Positions 7,197 through 14,788 of a stretch of 35,159 nt of DNA are shown here, piece by piece. A program made the position numbers and the translations under genes. Each line of letters starts with the position of its first letter. The stretch's first letter is position 1. The notes beneath the pieces are model-generated. The model was not told the origin of the DNA. It saw only the letters and a program-made list of their open reading frames with translations, and searched no databases. Source of the DNA: an uncultured Prevotellaceae bacterium. Its GTDB lineage: Bacteria; Bacteroidota; Bacteroidia; Bacteroidales; Bacteroidaceae. Location of the stretch: positions 1 through 35,159 of the forward strand of contig OMXX01000052.1 in assembly GCA_900315105.1 (NCBI GenBank), given 5' to 3'.

Positions 7197-7628
7197 ATGA
7201 CTGACGAGGAATATATGCGTAAGGCTCTTGCCGAGGCAGAGCAGGCAGCAAAGGAAGATGAGATTCCTATTGGTGCTGTTCTTGTGTGTCGTGGAAGGAT
7301 TATAGCCAGGACGCATAATCTTACAGAGACTCTGTGTGATGTTACTGCTCATGCAGAGATGCAGGCTATCACGGCAGGTGCTAATGCCCTTGGGGGCAAG
7401 TACTTGACGGATTGTACGCTTTATGTCACGGTAGAGCCTTGTCCGATGTGTGCCGGAGCTATTGGTTGGGCACAGATTCCGAGAATCGTGTATGGTGCGC
7501 CTGATGAGAAGCGTGGCTATCGCAAGATTGCTCCTAATGCCTTGCATCCAAAGGCTGAGGTGGTTAGCGGTGTTCTTGAGGTTGAATGCCGAGAACTGAT
7601 GCAGGAGTTTTTTAGGAAGAAGAGATAG
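7197..7628 (+). CDS. tadA: tRNA-specific adenosine deaminase / nucleoside deaminase
   Basis: A 143-residue zinc-dependent deaminase. His52 and Glu54 in HAEMQ, and Cys82 and Cys85 in PCPMC, form the zinc site and proton shuttle. These features and the length fit TadA, which converts A34 to inosine in tRNA-Arg(ACG). Bacteroidetes also carry related guanine/cytosine deaminases, but the RKALAEAEQAAKEDEIPIG start followed by ARTHNLTE is TadA-like. ATG 7197 is the only sensible start. A strong terminator follows at 7716. Confidence 0.88.
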   Translation: MTDEEYMRKALAEAEQAAKEDEIPIGAVLVCRGRIIARTHNLTETLCDVTAHAEMQAITAGANALGGKYLTDCTLYVTVEPCPMCAGAIGWAQIPRIVYGAPDEKRGYRKIAPNALHPKAEVVSGVLEVECRELMQEFFRKKR

Positions 7629-7715
7629 ACGTATAATAATGAAGGCTGTAAGCCCGACTACCAATAAAGCGGTTTGTAAGAGCCGTTGATATAGAAAGAC
7701 ATTATTAAAGCAGAA

Positions 7716-7753
7716 AAGAGTCCTGACAGGTTCGCTTGTCGGGACTCTTTTTC
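7716..7753. terminator. Rho-independent terminator of tadA, probably bidirectional
   Basis: GAGTCCTGACA and TGTCGGGACTC form an 11-bp stem (one G-U pair) around GGTTCGCT, followed by TTTTT. A-rich sequence on the left makes it usable from the minus strand as well. Confidence 0.9.
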
Positions 7754-7815
7754 TGTTTGCGTTTCTCCGAATCCTAATTTGCCTTGCTAAATAATCAAGT
7801 AAGAAACAAGGCTCT

Positions 7816-7975
7816 TCCTCCGAAGTAGTTCCATCACAGTTCCATCACACTTCCATCGTTTCTCCATCGAAACGATGGACTAACGATGGAGTATCGATGG
7901 AGTAACGATGGAGTATCTTAGGAGGAAGAGGGAAGTTATGAGGGATTTACTATGGACTTATATGGGACTTAGAAA
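7816..7975. repeat. 11-bp phased array 2 (clearest example)
   Basis: TCC(ATC) units start at 7819, 7830, 7841, 7852 and 7863. A dyad, TCCATCG-AAA-CGATGGA, follows. Complementary CGATGG units then start at 7873, 7884, 7895 and 7906. The phase continues through more degenerate GG units near 7921, 7931, 7943, 7954 and 7965. Together about 14 units on a near-constant 11-bp register, in the gap between tadA and the gene ending at 8024. Confidence 0.9.
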
Positions 7976-8023
7976 AGAGCAGATGAGAATCATGGAATAT
8001 GTTCAAACCATTTGTGTTGATAT

Positions 8024-8584
8024 TTAAAAATCTTCCCAAATGTCTTTGGTGACGTGTCTTCTCATTTCTTCTTCAATAACATGTTTGCTTCTGCCAAGAA
8101 ACTTACCAATTTTGTCTTTATTCCATTCTTTTTCCCTATAAGAAGAGCCACCGGTGATTCTCATTTTTATAATTCCGAATTCTTCTATTTTCTTCAACTC
8201 TGATTCTGAAATGTCATATATTGAAGAGTAGTATTTACGAGAATTTGGAACCACTACTCGTCCTATGATATAGCTTTCGTTGATGTCTCCAATATGTAAG
8301 TTGTTAATAGGAAGATATAAAGTTTCACCATTGCCTAACTTAAACAATACTTCTGCATTTTCAGGAATCGTGTAGAATGATGAAATCAGCAAACAATAAT
8401 CAGGAATACCTTTTTTGATGTAGGCTTTTAAACAAATATTGTATCTTGCATTGTTTAATGAAATTTTCTTGCCAGTTACCATTATTTGCCATCTTCCGTC
8501 TTTTTCCATTCTGCTTACATCGACAATCTGTGCGTTTGTGGCAATGGAAGTTGCTAATAGTATGAAAAGAAATAATTTCTTCAT
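8024..8584 (-). CDS. Hypothetical secreted protein
   Basis: A 186-residue protein not recognised as any family. ATG 8584 (MKKLFLF) is preferred to the upstream ATG at 8602 because it gives a standard signal peptide with a probable cleavage after TNAQ. The mature part is mixed and charged with a probable beta-rich middle and an acidic/basic helical C-terminus (KHVIEEEMRRHV). It is more AT-rich than the neighbouring housekeeping genes, which may indicate recent acquisition. It stands alone, flanked by an 11-bp array downstream and a 15-bp palindrome upstream. Confidence 0.7.
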   Translation of the reverse strand: MKKLFLFILLATSIATNAQIVDVSRMEKDGRWQIMVTGKKISLNNARYNICLKAYIKKGIPDYCLLISSFYTIPENAEVLFKLGNGETLYLPINNLHIGDINESYIIGRVVVPNSRKYYSSIYDISESELKKIEEFGIIKMRITGGSSYREKEWNKDKIGKFLGRSKHVIEEEMRRHVTKDIWEDF

Positions 8585-8662
8585 AAAAATAATGTTTGAC
8601 AAATTATTGTAATTGCGAAAAGAGTAAGTTTCAATTCAGTATACTGTTTCCAATAGAGAAAT

Positions 8663-8702
8663 TAATGTAACGACTTACAACATTGTATAAGTCGTTACAT
8701 TA
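8663..8702. terminator. Perfect 15-bp stem palindrome between pyrH and the small secreted gene
   Basis: TAATGTAACGACTTA (8663-8677) and its exact reverse complement (8688-8702) flank a 10-nt loop. It is downstream of pyrH on the minus strand and could terminate that operon, but no strong T-run follows. An operator for the gene starting at 8584 is the alternative. Confidence 0.6.
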
Positions 8703-8738
8703 TTTGGGAGTATCTCTTAGGCTTTGCTGCTTCTTAAT

Positions 8739-8924
8739 TAACGTGAGTTCGATGAATTTATCTACTTGTATATTATTGAATATCATGTAGTTGAAAGAGC
8801 TCTGAAGGAGCGATACCTAAAAGGGCAGTCCGTAAGGGCTGTTATATTTGCCGATATATCGGACTGCCCTATTAGGTGTCGGGCTTTCAGCCCTCGCAGT
8901 CTTGAATTCGTCGAACTCACGTTA
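8739..8924. mobile_element. Palindromic MITE-like element, full copy (186 bp), at the pyrH stop codon
   Basis: The ends are TAACGTGAGTTCGATGAATT and AATTCGTCGAACTCACGTTA. It shares the internal GAGCTCTGAAGGAGCG, GGGCAGTCCG and GGGCTTTCAGCCCTCGCAG segments with the 3893-4116 copy but lacks about 38 bp in the centre. TAATTA flanks both sides as a direct repeat, consistent with a target duplication. The right end supplies or overlaps the TAA stop of pyrH (8922-8924). Confidence 0.8.
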
Positions 8925-9629
8925 ATTATGTACGAGAGTTCCAATCTCTTCGCCATCGATAACCTTCTTGAGGTTGCCGAGGATATCCATGTTGAAGACG
9001 TAGATAGGGAGGTTGTTTTGCATACACATAGCGGTTGCTGTGATGTCCATAACCTTCAAACCCTTTGCAATTACGTCCTGATAGGTGATGTCGTGGAACT
9101 TGGTTGCGGTTGGATCCTTCTCTGGGTCGGCTGTGTAGATGCCGTCAACACGTGTTCCCTTGAGCATAACGTCGGCTTCAATCTCAATGCCACGGAGAGA
9201 AGAGCCTGTGTCGGTAGTGAAATAAGGAGAACCTGTACCAGCACTCATGATAACAACCTCGCCATTCTCCATAGCCTCGATAGCTTTCCATTTAGAATAG
9301 AACTCACCGATAGGCTCCATGCGGATAGCTGTGAGAACGCGGTTCTTCTGGCCAATAGCACCTAATGCGCTTGAGAGTGCGAGAGAGTTGATGACTGTTG
9401 CGCACATGCCCATCTGGTCGCCCTTTACGCGGTCAAAGCCCTTACCGGCACCTGTGAGGCCACGGAAGATGTTACCGCCACCGATGACGATGCCAATCTG
9501 CACACCCATAGATGCTATTTCCTTGATCTGTTCTGCGTACTGGTTGAGGCGCTCAACATTGATACCTTGCTTCTGATCACCTGCAAGACTCTCGCCTGAG
9601 AGTTTGAGGAGTATTCTCTTGAATCTCAT
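8922..9629 (-). CDS. pyrH: UMP kinase
   Basis: A 235-residue amino-acid-kinase-fold enzyme that phosphorylates UMP to UDP in pyrimidine synthesis. Recognised by the start RFKRILLKLSGESLAG, the glycine-rich GIVIGGGNIFRG, the loop GTGSPYFTTDTG, and DGIYTADPEKDP. It is the last gene of the minus-strand set yraN-birA-pyrH, 28 bp after birA. Its stop codon lies inside the end of a palindromic element, so the element abuts the reading frame without changing it. Confidence 0.97.
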   Translation of the reverse strand: MRFKRILLKLSGESLAGDQKQGINVERLNQYAEQIKEIASMGVQIGIVIGGGNIFRGLTGAGKGFDRVKGDQMGMCATVINSLALSSALGAIGQKNRVLTAIRMEPIGEFYSKWKAIEAMENGEVVIMSAGTGSPYFTTDTGSSLRGIEIEADVMLKGTRVDGIYTADPEKDPTATKFHDITYQDVIAKGLKVMDITATAMCMQNNLPIYVFNMDILGNLKKVIDGEEIGTLVHN

Positions 9630-9657
9630 TTCTTAAATGTTTTTTTATTGTTGTTTG

Positions 9658-10422
9658 TTATTTGTTTCCGTTTGTTTCTTCAAGGCAGAATTTCACTTCC
9701 TTGAACTCGTATTCACTTATTGTTCCGTCGGTTCTCTCCAAGCGCATTATGCCGTTGGGGAGTACTTCCACGAGCCTTGCATCAAACAGGCCGTTGGCAT
9801 CCTCATAGCTGTGTATGCCTTCTTTGCGGAGTAGGTGACGGTGATATTCGCTATGAATGGTCTTGCATTCTTTCCGTGTAGTCCATTCTTCCTGCGCTAT
9901 GCCGAGATAATGCTTGAAGCGTGTGATGATATCATTCAGAATGGCTTGACGGTCGTAAGTCTTTCCTGTTATCTGAGTAAGGGAAACGGGATTAGGCGCA
10001 GTTCCGTTGAACGTGTTCTGATTGATGTTTATTCCTGTTCCGATTACCATGTCGCTCAGTTTGCCAGCACTGATGTTGCCGTCGATGCGCGTGCCACTTA
10101 TCTTGCGCTCTTTCCAATAAATGTCGTTAGGCCATTTTATCGTGATGTCTTCGGAGTATGAGGAAAGGACATCGTACAAAGAAAGCGCGTGAGCCATGGA
10201 TATGATATATTGCATATATGGATCGAGCCATGTGGGATGGATGAGTATGGAGAAAAGCAAGTTCTTGTCAGGCTCGCTTTCCCATGTGTTTGTCCCCATG
10301 CCACGGCCGGCTGTCTGGTAGTCGGTTACGGCAACCGTTATTTCCTCATTGCTGAACCTGTCGGCATTATCGAGAAGATATATGTTGGTGGAATCGACTT
10401 CCTTGAGATGGATGATATTCAT
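9658..10422 (-). CDS. birA: Biotin--[acetyl-CoA-carboxylase] ligase
   Basis: A 254-residue biotin protein ligase that makes biotinyl-AMP and transfers biotin to carrier-protein lysines. It has the biotin/ATP-binding GRGMGTNTW at residues 39-47, IKWPNDIYW, KISGTRIDG and GTGININQ. There is no N-terminal helix-turn-helix, so this is the monofunctional (group I) type and should not be the operator-binding repressor. It lies 15 bp after yraN and is probably cotranscribed with it. Confidence 0.94.
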   Translation of the reverse strand: MNIIHLKEVDSTNIYLLDNADRFSNEEITVAVTDYQTAGRGMGTNTWESEPDKNLLFSILIHPTWLDPYMQYIISMAHALSLYDVLSSYSEDITIKWPNDIYWKERKISGTRIDGNISAGKLSDMVIGTGININQNTFNGTAPNPVSLTQITGKTYDRQAILNDIITRFKHYLGIAQEEWTTRKECKTIHSEYHRHLLRKEGIHSYEDANGLFDARLVEVLPNGIMRLERTDGTISEYEFKEVKFCLEETNGNK

Positions 10423-10437
10423 TACTCATTATTCATT

Positions 10438-10872
10438 TTACTGCCACGTTCCTGGCTTTTTCTTCTTATGACGTCTCATCACTTCATGATATTGGAAGTG
10501 TGACGTGACATCGAAGGCATTCTCCTTATGGATAATCTCAGCTCCTGTTTCTGGTGTTCCTGTTACGCTGATTGTGTCATAGCGTATCTGGCAATAGCTC
10601 AGTCTGAAACATCTTACGTATGCGGCGGTAGCACGGATGATATTGTTCTTTTTCTCTTCGTCTATGGCTTCGTCGGGATTGCCCCATACTTCAGAACTAC
10701 GCGTCTTGACTTCTACCACCAAAAGGATGCTGCTGTCTTGATCGATAGCCACGATGTCGAGGTCGCGATGTCGGTCGTGCCAATCGCGATGCCGGATGTA
10801 CCATCCTTTCTTCTTGAGGTAGAGAGCAGCTTGTTCTTCTCCCCATTTGCCGAGATCGTAGTGCTCTGCCAT
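10438..10872 (-). CDS. YraN/UPF0102 family endonuclease-like protein
   Basis: A 144-residue protein with the family pattern LGKWGEEQAALYLKKKGW near the N-terminus, then RDLDIVAID and VVEVKTRSS. These are the acidic and lysine residues of a restriction-endonuclease-like (Holliday-junction-resolvase-like) core. The family has no settled function. The C-terminal extension is His/Lys-rich (RRHKKKKPG). It is first in the yraN-birA-pyrH set and divergent from trxA. Confidence 0.85.
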   Translation of the reverse strand: MAEHYDLGKWGEEQAALYLKKKGWYIRHRDWHDRHRDLDIVAIDQDSSILLVVEVKTRSSEVWGNPDEAIDEEKKNNIIRATAAYVRCFRLSYCQIRYDTISVTGTPETGAEIIHKENAFDVTSHFQYHEVMRRHKKKKPGTWQ

Positions 10873-10916
10873 AGGCTTTTTCCCGCTTTGATGTTTCTCA
10901 GTGGAGAAATCACATG

Positions 10917-10947
10917 CAAAAGTAATGAATTTCTGTTGAAATAAAGA
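10917..10947 (-). promoter_or_regulatory. Candidate promoter of yraN-birA-pyrH
   Basis: TACTTTTG on the minus strand (10924-10917) fits the -7 consensus. The -33 region (CTTTAT) is a weak match. It lies about 45 bp upstream of the yraN start. Confidence 0.5.
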
Positions 10948-10963
10948 AAATACGGTGATTTAT

Positions 10964-10994
10964 TTTGATTGTTCATGAAAAAAACGTATCTTTG
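10964..10994 (+). promoter_or_regulatory. Promoter of trxA
   Basis: TTTG (10964-10967), 19-bp spacer, TATCTTTG (10987-10994). The transcript leader is about 35 nt. Confidence 0.85.
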
Positions 10995-11035
10995 TAGTCG
11001 TTATATATATTAAGGAATAATTAAAAACAAAGACT

Positions 11036-11350
11036 ATGGAAGTTAAAATAACAAATGAGAACTTCGAGGAACTCAAGAACGGTGAACTGCCTTTGGTTGT
11101 TGACTTCTGGGCAACATGGTGTGGACCATGCAGAATGATAGCGCCGATTATAAGTCAGTTGGCTGATGAATATGCCGGTAAGGTTGTTGTTGGCAAGTGT
11201 GATGTAGAAGAATGTGAGGACCTCGTTGCTGATCTTGGCATTCGCAATGTTCCAACCATTCTCTTCTTCAAGGGAGGCGAGGTTGTTGACAAGCTCGTTG
11301 GCGCAGCAAATAAGCCAAAGCTTGTAGAGAAATTCTCTGCATTGCTTTAA
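11036..11350 (+). CDS. trxA: Thioredoxin
   Basis: A 104-residue thioredoxin. The redox motif is WCGPC (Cys29 and Cys32), preceded by VVDFWAT and followed by the cis-proline segment NVPTILFFKGGEVV. No signal peptide, so it is cytoplasmic. It has its own promoter and a strong terminator, so it is monocistronic. Confidence 0.96.
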   Translation: MEVKITNENFEELKNGELPLVVDFWATWCGPCRMIAPIISQLADEYAGKVVVGKCDVEECEDLVADLGIRNVPTILFFKGGEVVDKLVGAANKPKLVEKFSALL

Positions 11351-11382
11351 TGGCGCAGCCAGATAGCCTAAGAGGTTGAAAG

Positions 11383-11420
11383 AGTCTAAGGTTCGTAAGC
11401 GGACTTTAGACTTTTTTTTG
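11383..11420 (+). terminator. Rho-independent terminator of trxA
   Basis: AGTCTAAGGTTCG and CGGACTTTAGACT pair with two G-U wobbles and are followed by a run of T. Confidence 0.85.
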
Positions 11421-11502
11421 TTAGTTACATAATAAAAAGGAATGCCGGTGCGTTATTATTGTGTTATAAATCAATTCAAAGTTTAATTTTACCCCCGTGC
11501 CT

Positions 11503-11631
11503 ATGAAGCATTTCTTTACTCTGGAAACTTCTTCCCCATCAGAGAAAACAATCAGCATAATCAAGCAGATTGCGTATTCATGCCGTGTTATGAAGGTAGG
11601 TGGACAATATCAGGTGTTCTGCCTTAACTGA
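11503..11631 (+). CDS. Small conserved-looking protein, 42 residues
   Basis: ATG 11503 to TGA 11631 encodes 42 residues starting MKHFFTLETSSPSEKTISII and ending VMKVGGQYQVFCLN. It is too short for ordinary ORF cut-offs. The composition is protein-like (amphipathic helix IKQIAYSC, then a basic beta-hairpin-like tail), and I recall similar 40-45-residue hypothetical proteins in Prevotella, though this was not checked. It lies 52 bp upstream of rpe on the same strand and could share its transcript. Function unknown. Confidence 0.6.
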   Translation: MKHFFTLETSSPSEKTISIIKQIAYSCRVMKVGGQYQVFCLN

Positions 11632-11683
11632 TTATGCCCGTAATTAATATCCTAAAAGGTTAGAAAAAAGTAAGTTTTAAGAT

Positions 11684-12331
11684 ATGACAATCGTTTCTCC
11701 ATCTCTCCTTGCTGCTGATTTCTTGCATCTTGATAGCGAGATTGAGATGATTAATGACAGTGAGGCTCAATGGCTTCATCTGGATGTGATGGATGGTTCC
11801 TTCGTGCCAAATATTTCTTTCGGTTTCCCTGTTCTGGAGGCTGTAGCCAAGGCATGTACGAAGAAACTGGATGTTCACTATATGATAAACTCTCCTGCGA
11901 ACTATATTGAGCAGACAGCCAAGCTCGGTGCTATGATGATGAACGTGCACTATGAGGCTTGTCCGCATCTGCACCGTACTGTTCAGGAGATTCATGATGC
12001 CGGTATGAAGGCTGGCGTTACTCTGAATCCTGCTACTCCGGTCTGTGTTCTTGAGGATATCATCAAGGATGTGGATATGGTGCTGCTTATGAGTGTGAAT
12101 CCTGGATTTGGCGGTCAGAAGTTTATCAAGAATACGATAGACAAGGTAAAGCGACTTCGTGAACTCATAAACAGAACGGGTTCGTACGCTCTTATTGAGG
12201 TTGATGGTGGAGTGAATGGCGAGACAGGTCCGCAGCTTGTAGAGGCTGGGGTAGATGTTCTTGTCGCTGGCAGTTATGTCTTTAAGTCAGAGGATCCGAT
12301 TGCAACAATCAGTTCATTGAAGGCTTTGTAA
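11684..12331 (+). CDS. rpe: Ribulose-phosphate 3-epimerase
   Basis: A 215-residue TIM-barrel enzyme that interconverts ribulose-5-phosphate and xylulose-5-phosphate in the pentose phosphate pathway. Motifs in order: SPSLLAADFLHL, HLDVMDGSFVPNISFG (metal and catalytic Asp), VHYEACPHL, VNPGFGGQKF (phosphate loop), EVDGGVN (second catalytic Asp), and AGSYVFKSEDP. Complete, with a hairpin terminator 30 bp downstream. Confidence 0.97.
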   Translation: MTIVSPSLLAADFLHLDSEIEMINDSEAQWLHLDVMDGSFVPNISFGFPVLEAVAKACTKKLDVHYMINSPANYIEQTAKLGAMMMNVHYEACPHLHRTVQEIHDAGMKAGVTLNPATPVCVLEDIIKDVDMVLLMSVNPGFGGQKFIKNTIDKVKRLRELINRTGSYALIEVDGGVNGETGPQLVEAGVDVLVAGSYVFKSEDPIATISSLKAL

Positions 12332-12360
12332 GGAAAAATAGAAAGTAATAAAAATAGAAA

Positions 12361-12408
12361 CGCGAAGATATAAAGATGGCTCTTTGTATCTTCGCGCTTG
12401 TTTTTTGT
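12361..12408. terminator. Bidirectional terminator between rpe and the ECF sigma gene
   Basis: CGCGAAGATATAAAGA and TCTTTGTATCTTCGCG form a long stem with one mismatch around TGGC. T-rich tails lie on both sides, serving the two convergent genes. Confidence 0.9.
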
Positions 12409-12434
12409 CTGTATAGGCGTTGCCTATATTAATC

Positions 12435-13031
12435 TTATACCATTTCCAATTCAATAGAGTTCTGTCGTGCGAGCTTGCGCATATTGATAAGGGCATAGCG
12501 CATACGTCCGAGAGATGTGTTGATGCTTACGCCTGTTGTCTCGGCAATCTCCTTGAACGACATCTCCTGATAGTAGCGCATGAAAACCACCTCGCGCTGT
12601 GTAGCTGGAAGGAATTCCATGAGTTTCTTTACATCGCAGAGCACCTGCTTGTTCACGAAGTCAGCCTCCTTGCTTGTGTCGAGAAGGTCTTCGCTTGAGA
12701 TGTTAGAGAGGTCGTTGGCCTCGTTAACATCAATCAGGTTGAACTGCTTCTGACGTCGGTACCAGTCCATAATGGCATTATGGGCGATACGCATCATCCA
12801 TGCACTAAACTTACCCGTAGGGGTATATCGGCCTTTCTGAAGGTACATGATAGCCTTCACAAAAGTCTCTTGGAAAATATCGTTGGCTGTGTCATTGTCA
12901 TGCACAACAAATAGGATATATGTGAACAGTGCATCTTGTGTGCGCTGAAGCAACATATCGAAGGCGCGGTTATTACCTTCCATATAGCTGATGGCCAGTT
13001 CTTCGTTGGTCATCGTATTGAGATTCTTCAT
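12435..13031 (-). CDS. ECF-type RNA polymerase sigma factor
   Basis: A 198-residue sigma-70-family protein. Region 2 includes DIFQETFVKAIMYL (core binding and -10 recognition) and AWMMRIAHNAIMDWYRR. Region 4 includes FLPATQREVVFMRYYQEMS and the helix-turn-helix FKEIAETTGVSINTSLGRMR. This resembles the RpoE-like sigma found in most Bacteroidetes. No anti-sigma gene is adjacent, so regulation is not evident. The gene has a good promoter of the housekeeping type 90 bp upstream. Confidence 0.92.
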   Translation of the reverse strand: MKNLNTMTNEELAISYMEGNNRAFDMLLQRTQDALFTYILFVVHDNDTANDIFQETFVKAIMYLQKGRYTPTGKFSAWMMRIAHNAIMDWYRRQKQFNLIDVNEANDLSNISSEDLLDTSKEADFVNKQVLCDVKKLMEFLPATQREVVFMRYYQEMSFKEIAETTGVSINTSLGRMRYALINMRKLARQNSIELEMV

Positions 13032-13120
13032 TTTCTTATCGTTTAAAAATTTGTAAGTAAATGTTGTCTCGATAGGCTATTTGATTTGTTGTTAAAAATA
13101 ATTTGTTGTACAATCGACTG

Positions 13121-13151
13121 CAAATTTATATTTTTTTTATGAGAATCGCAA
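13121..13151 (-). promoter_or_regulatory. Promoter of the ECF sigma gene
   Basis: On the minus strand, TTG (13151-13149), 20-bp spacer, TAAATTTG (13128-13121). The leader is about 85 nt. Confidence 0.7.
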
Positions 13152-13182
13152 GTTTTTTTTCTTAAATATTGTAATTTGATAC

Positions 13183-13223
13183 AAAAAAACCGCAAAAGTC
13201 GCGTTTTTGTGACTCTTGCGGTT
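13183..13223 (-). terminator. Terminator of infC-rpmI-rplT
   Basis: On the minus strand, ACCGCAAGAGTC and GACTTTTGCGGT form a stem (one G-U pair) followed by seven T. It lies 30 bp after the rplT stop. Confidence 0.9.
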
Positions 13224-13252
13224 AAGGTATGGTAGTAAAAAATACTTTTTTC

Positions 13253-13597
13253 TTACTTTACCTTGTTTACGATGGCTGTGAAAGCCTGTGGGTTGTTGAC
13301 AGCGAGGTCAGCAAGCACCTTGCGGTTGATCTCGATACCAGCCTTGTGAAGAAGACCCATGAGAACTGAGTAGCTCAGACCTTCCTGACGGGCAGCAGCA
13401 TTGATACGCTGAATCCAGAGAGCACGGAATGTGCGCTTCTTGTTCTTACGATCGCGATAAGCGTATGTAAGACCCTTTTCCCAAGTGTTCTTGGCTACTG
13501 TCCAAACATTCTTACGGGCACCAAAGTAACCCTTAGTAAGCTTCAAAATTCTCTTTCTCTTAGTACGAGAAGCAACATGATTTACTGAACGTGGCAT
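13253..13597 (-). CDS. rplT: 50S ribosomal protein L20
   Basis: A 114-residue basic ribosomal protein of normal length. The L20 signature covers [20 protein letters not shown], the RNA-binding helix [20 protein letters not shown] and the C-terminal [10 protein letters not shown]. Third gene of the classic infC-rpmI-rplT operon, followed by a strong terminator. Confidence 0.98.
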   Translation of the reverse strand: MPRSVNHVASRTKRKRILKLTKGYFGARKNVWTVAKNTWEKGLTYAYRDRKNKKRTFRALWIQRINAAARQEGLSYSVLMGLLHKAGIEINRKVLADLAVNNPQAFTAIVNKVK

Positions 13598-13634
13598 AAT
13601 TTTTTAACTTTTTCAAAAATGTTCGACAATAAGA

Positions 13635-13832
13635 TTAACGGAGACACAACAGATCGCGAACCTGCTTTGTGTTAGTACCATCAACGATAGTAGAACCGAG
13701 AAGGTTTCTCTTCTGCTTCTTGGTCTTCTTAGTCAGAATGTGACTGTGAAACGCATGACGTCTCTTGATCTTACCTGTTCCGGTGAAAGAAAAACGCTTC
13801 TTTGCAGCGGAGTTTGTCTTAACTTTTGGCAT
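13635..13832 (-). CDS. rpmI: 50S ribosomal protein L35
   Basis: A 65-residue basic protein with the L35 pattern [20 protein letters not shown] then [19 protein letters not shown]. It sits between infC and rplT as in most bacteria; spacing is 37 bp to rplT and 74 bp from infC. Confidence 0.98.
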   Translation of the reverse strand: MPKVKTNSAAKKRFSFTGTGKIKRRHAFHSHILTKKTKKQKRNLLGSTIVDGTNTKQVRDLLCLR

Positions 13833-13906
13833 TTTTTTGTTTTGTTTAATTTGTTATTAATTAATGGTGGCAACGCATATACCCGGCGTTACGCACTCTC
13901 TTTTCC

Positions 13907-14626
13907 TTATTCTTCGTTTGAGTCCTGAAGCTTCTTGAGAACTTCCTCGCCACCTTTTATATTTGCGAAGAGACCTCCGTTTGCTGGTGTCTCAGTCTCT
14001 ACTTCATTCAACTCTGCCTGTTGCTTGCTTGCCTCCTTGGCTTCAGCCTCACGACGCTCGCGGTCCATCTTCTGCTGGCTCTTCTTTGCCTGTGCAGCCT
14101 TCTTTGGAGCGAGGAAGAGGAACATCTTCTTGCCTTCGAGCTTTGGAAGCTGCTCTACCTTACCACACTCCTCAAGGTCGTTTGCGAAACGGAGAAGGAG
14201 AACCTCACCCTGTTCCTTGAAGAGAATTGAACGTCCACGGAAGAATACATAGGCACGAACCTTGTTGCCCTCCTCGAGGAATTCCTTGGCATGCTTGAGC
14301 TTGAACTGATAATCGTGGTCATCAGTCTGAGGTCCGAAACGGATTTCCTTCACCTCGACCTTAACCTGCTTCTGCTTCATCTCCTTAGCGCGCTTCTTCT
14401 GCTGGTAAAGGAACTTAGAGTAGTCGATGATACGGCAAACAGGTGGCTGTGCGTTTGGTGAAATCTCTACGAGGTCAACGCCTTTCTGACGTGCGATGTC
14501 TAAAGCCTGACGGGTTGGCATTACTGAAGAGCCGTCCTCATCTACGATACGTACCTCACGAACACGAATCTGCTCGTTTATGCGGTACTGCTGTTTGCTG
14601 TTTGCTTGTTTTTTGTCTGGTTTCAT
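13907..14626 (-). CDS. infC: Translation initiation factor IF-3
   Basis: A 239-residue protein from ATG 14626. The N-domain begins [15 protein letters not shown], and the linker contains [20 protein letters not shown]. The C-domain has [20 protein letters not shown] and [20 protein letters not shown], which bind 16S rRNA and block 50S joining. A 60-70-residue charged tail ([12 protein letters not shown] to the end, Lys/Glu/Ala-rich) extends beyond the usual C-terminus, as seen in several Bacteroidetes. A GTG at 14668 would add 14 residues ([13 protein letters not shown]); both starts lie downstream of the promoter. Confidence 0.95.
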   Translation of the reverse strand: MKPDKKQANSKQQYRINEQIRVREVRIVDEDGSSVMPTRQALDIARQKGVDLVEISPNAQPPVCRIIDYSKFLYQQKKRAKEMKQKQVKVEVKEIRFGPQTDDHDYQFKLKHAKEFLEEGNKVRAYVFFRGRSILFKEQGEVLLLRFANDLEECGKVEQLPKLEGKKMFLFLAPKKAAQAKKSQQKMDRERREAEAKEASKQQAELNEVETETPANGGLFANIKGGEEVLKKLQDSNEE

Positions 14627-14698
14627 TCGACTGTTTAAAATGTTCTTTGCCTGCTTCTTTTCGGGCACACTTCACCCTAATACAACGCTAAGCGGGTG

Positions 14699-14729
14699 CA
14701 AAGGTACTTATTTTCTGTTGATTGACAAA
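14699..14729 (-). promoter_or_regulatory. Promoter of infC-rpmI-rplT
   Basis: On the minus strand, TTTG (14729-14726), 19-bp spacer, TACCTTTG (14706-14699). The leader is about 65 nt to the ATG at 14626. Confidence 0.85.
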
Positions 14730-14788
14730 ATTTTTTCTGAGTTTTTTCTCAAAATAACATCAATTTTCCCTCGTTTCTTGATTTTTGT

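Noticed and set aside
7816..7975. CRISPR array
   Set aside because: The repeats are 11 bp with no spacers, units change polarity, and no cas gene is present.
8922..9629. Plus-strand ORFs antisense to pyrH and birA
   Set aside because: Shadow frames of strongly conserved minus-strand genes.
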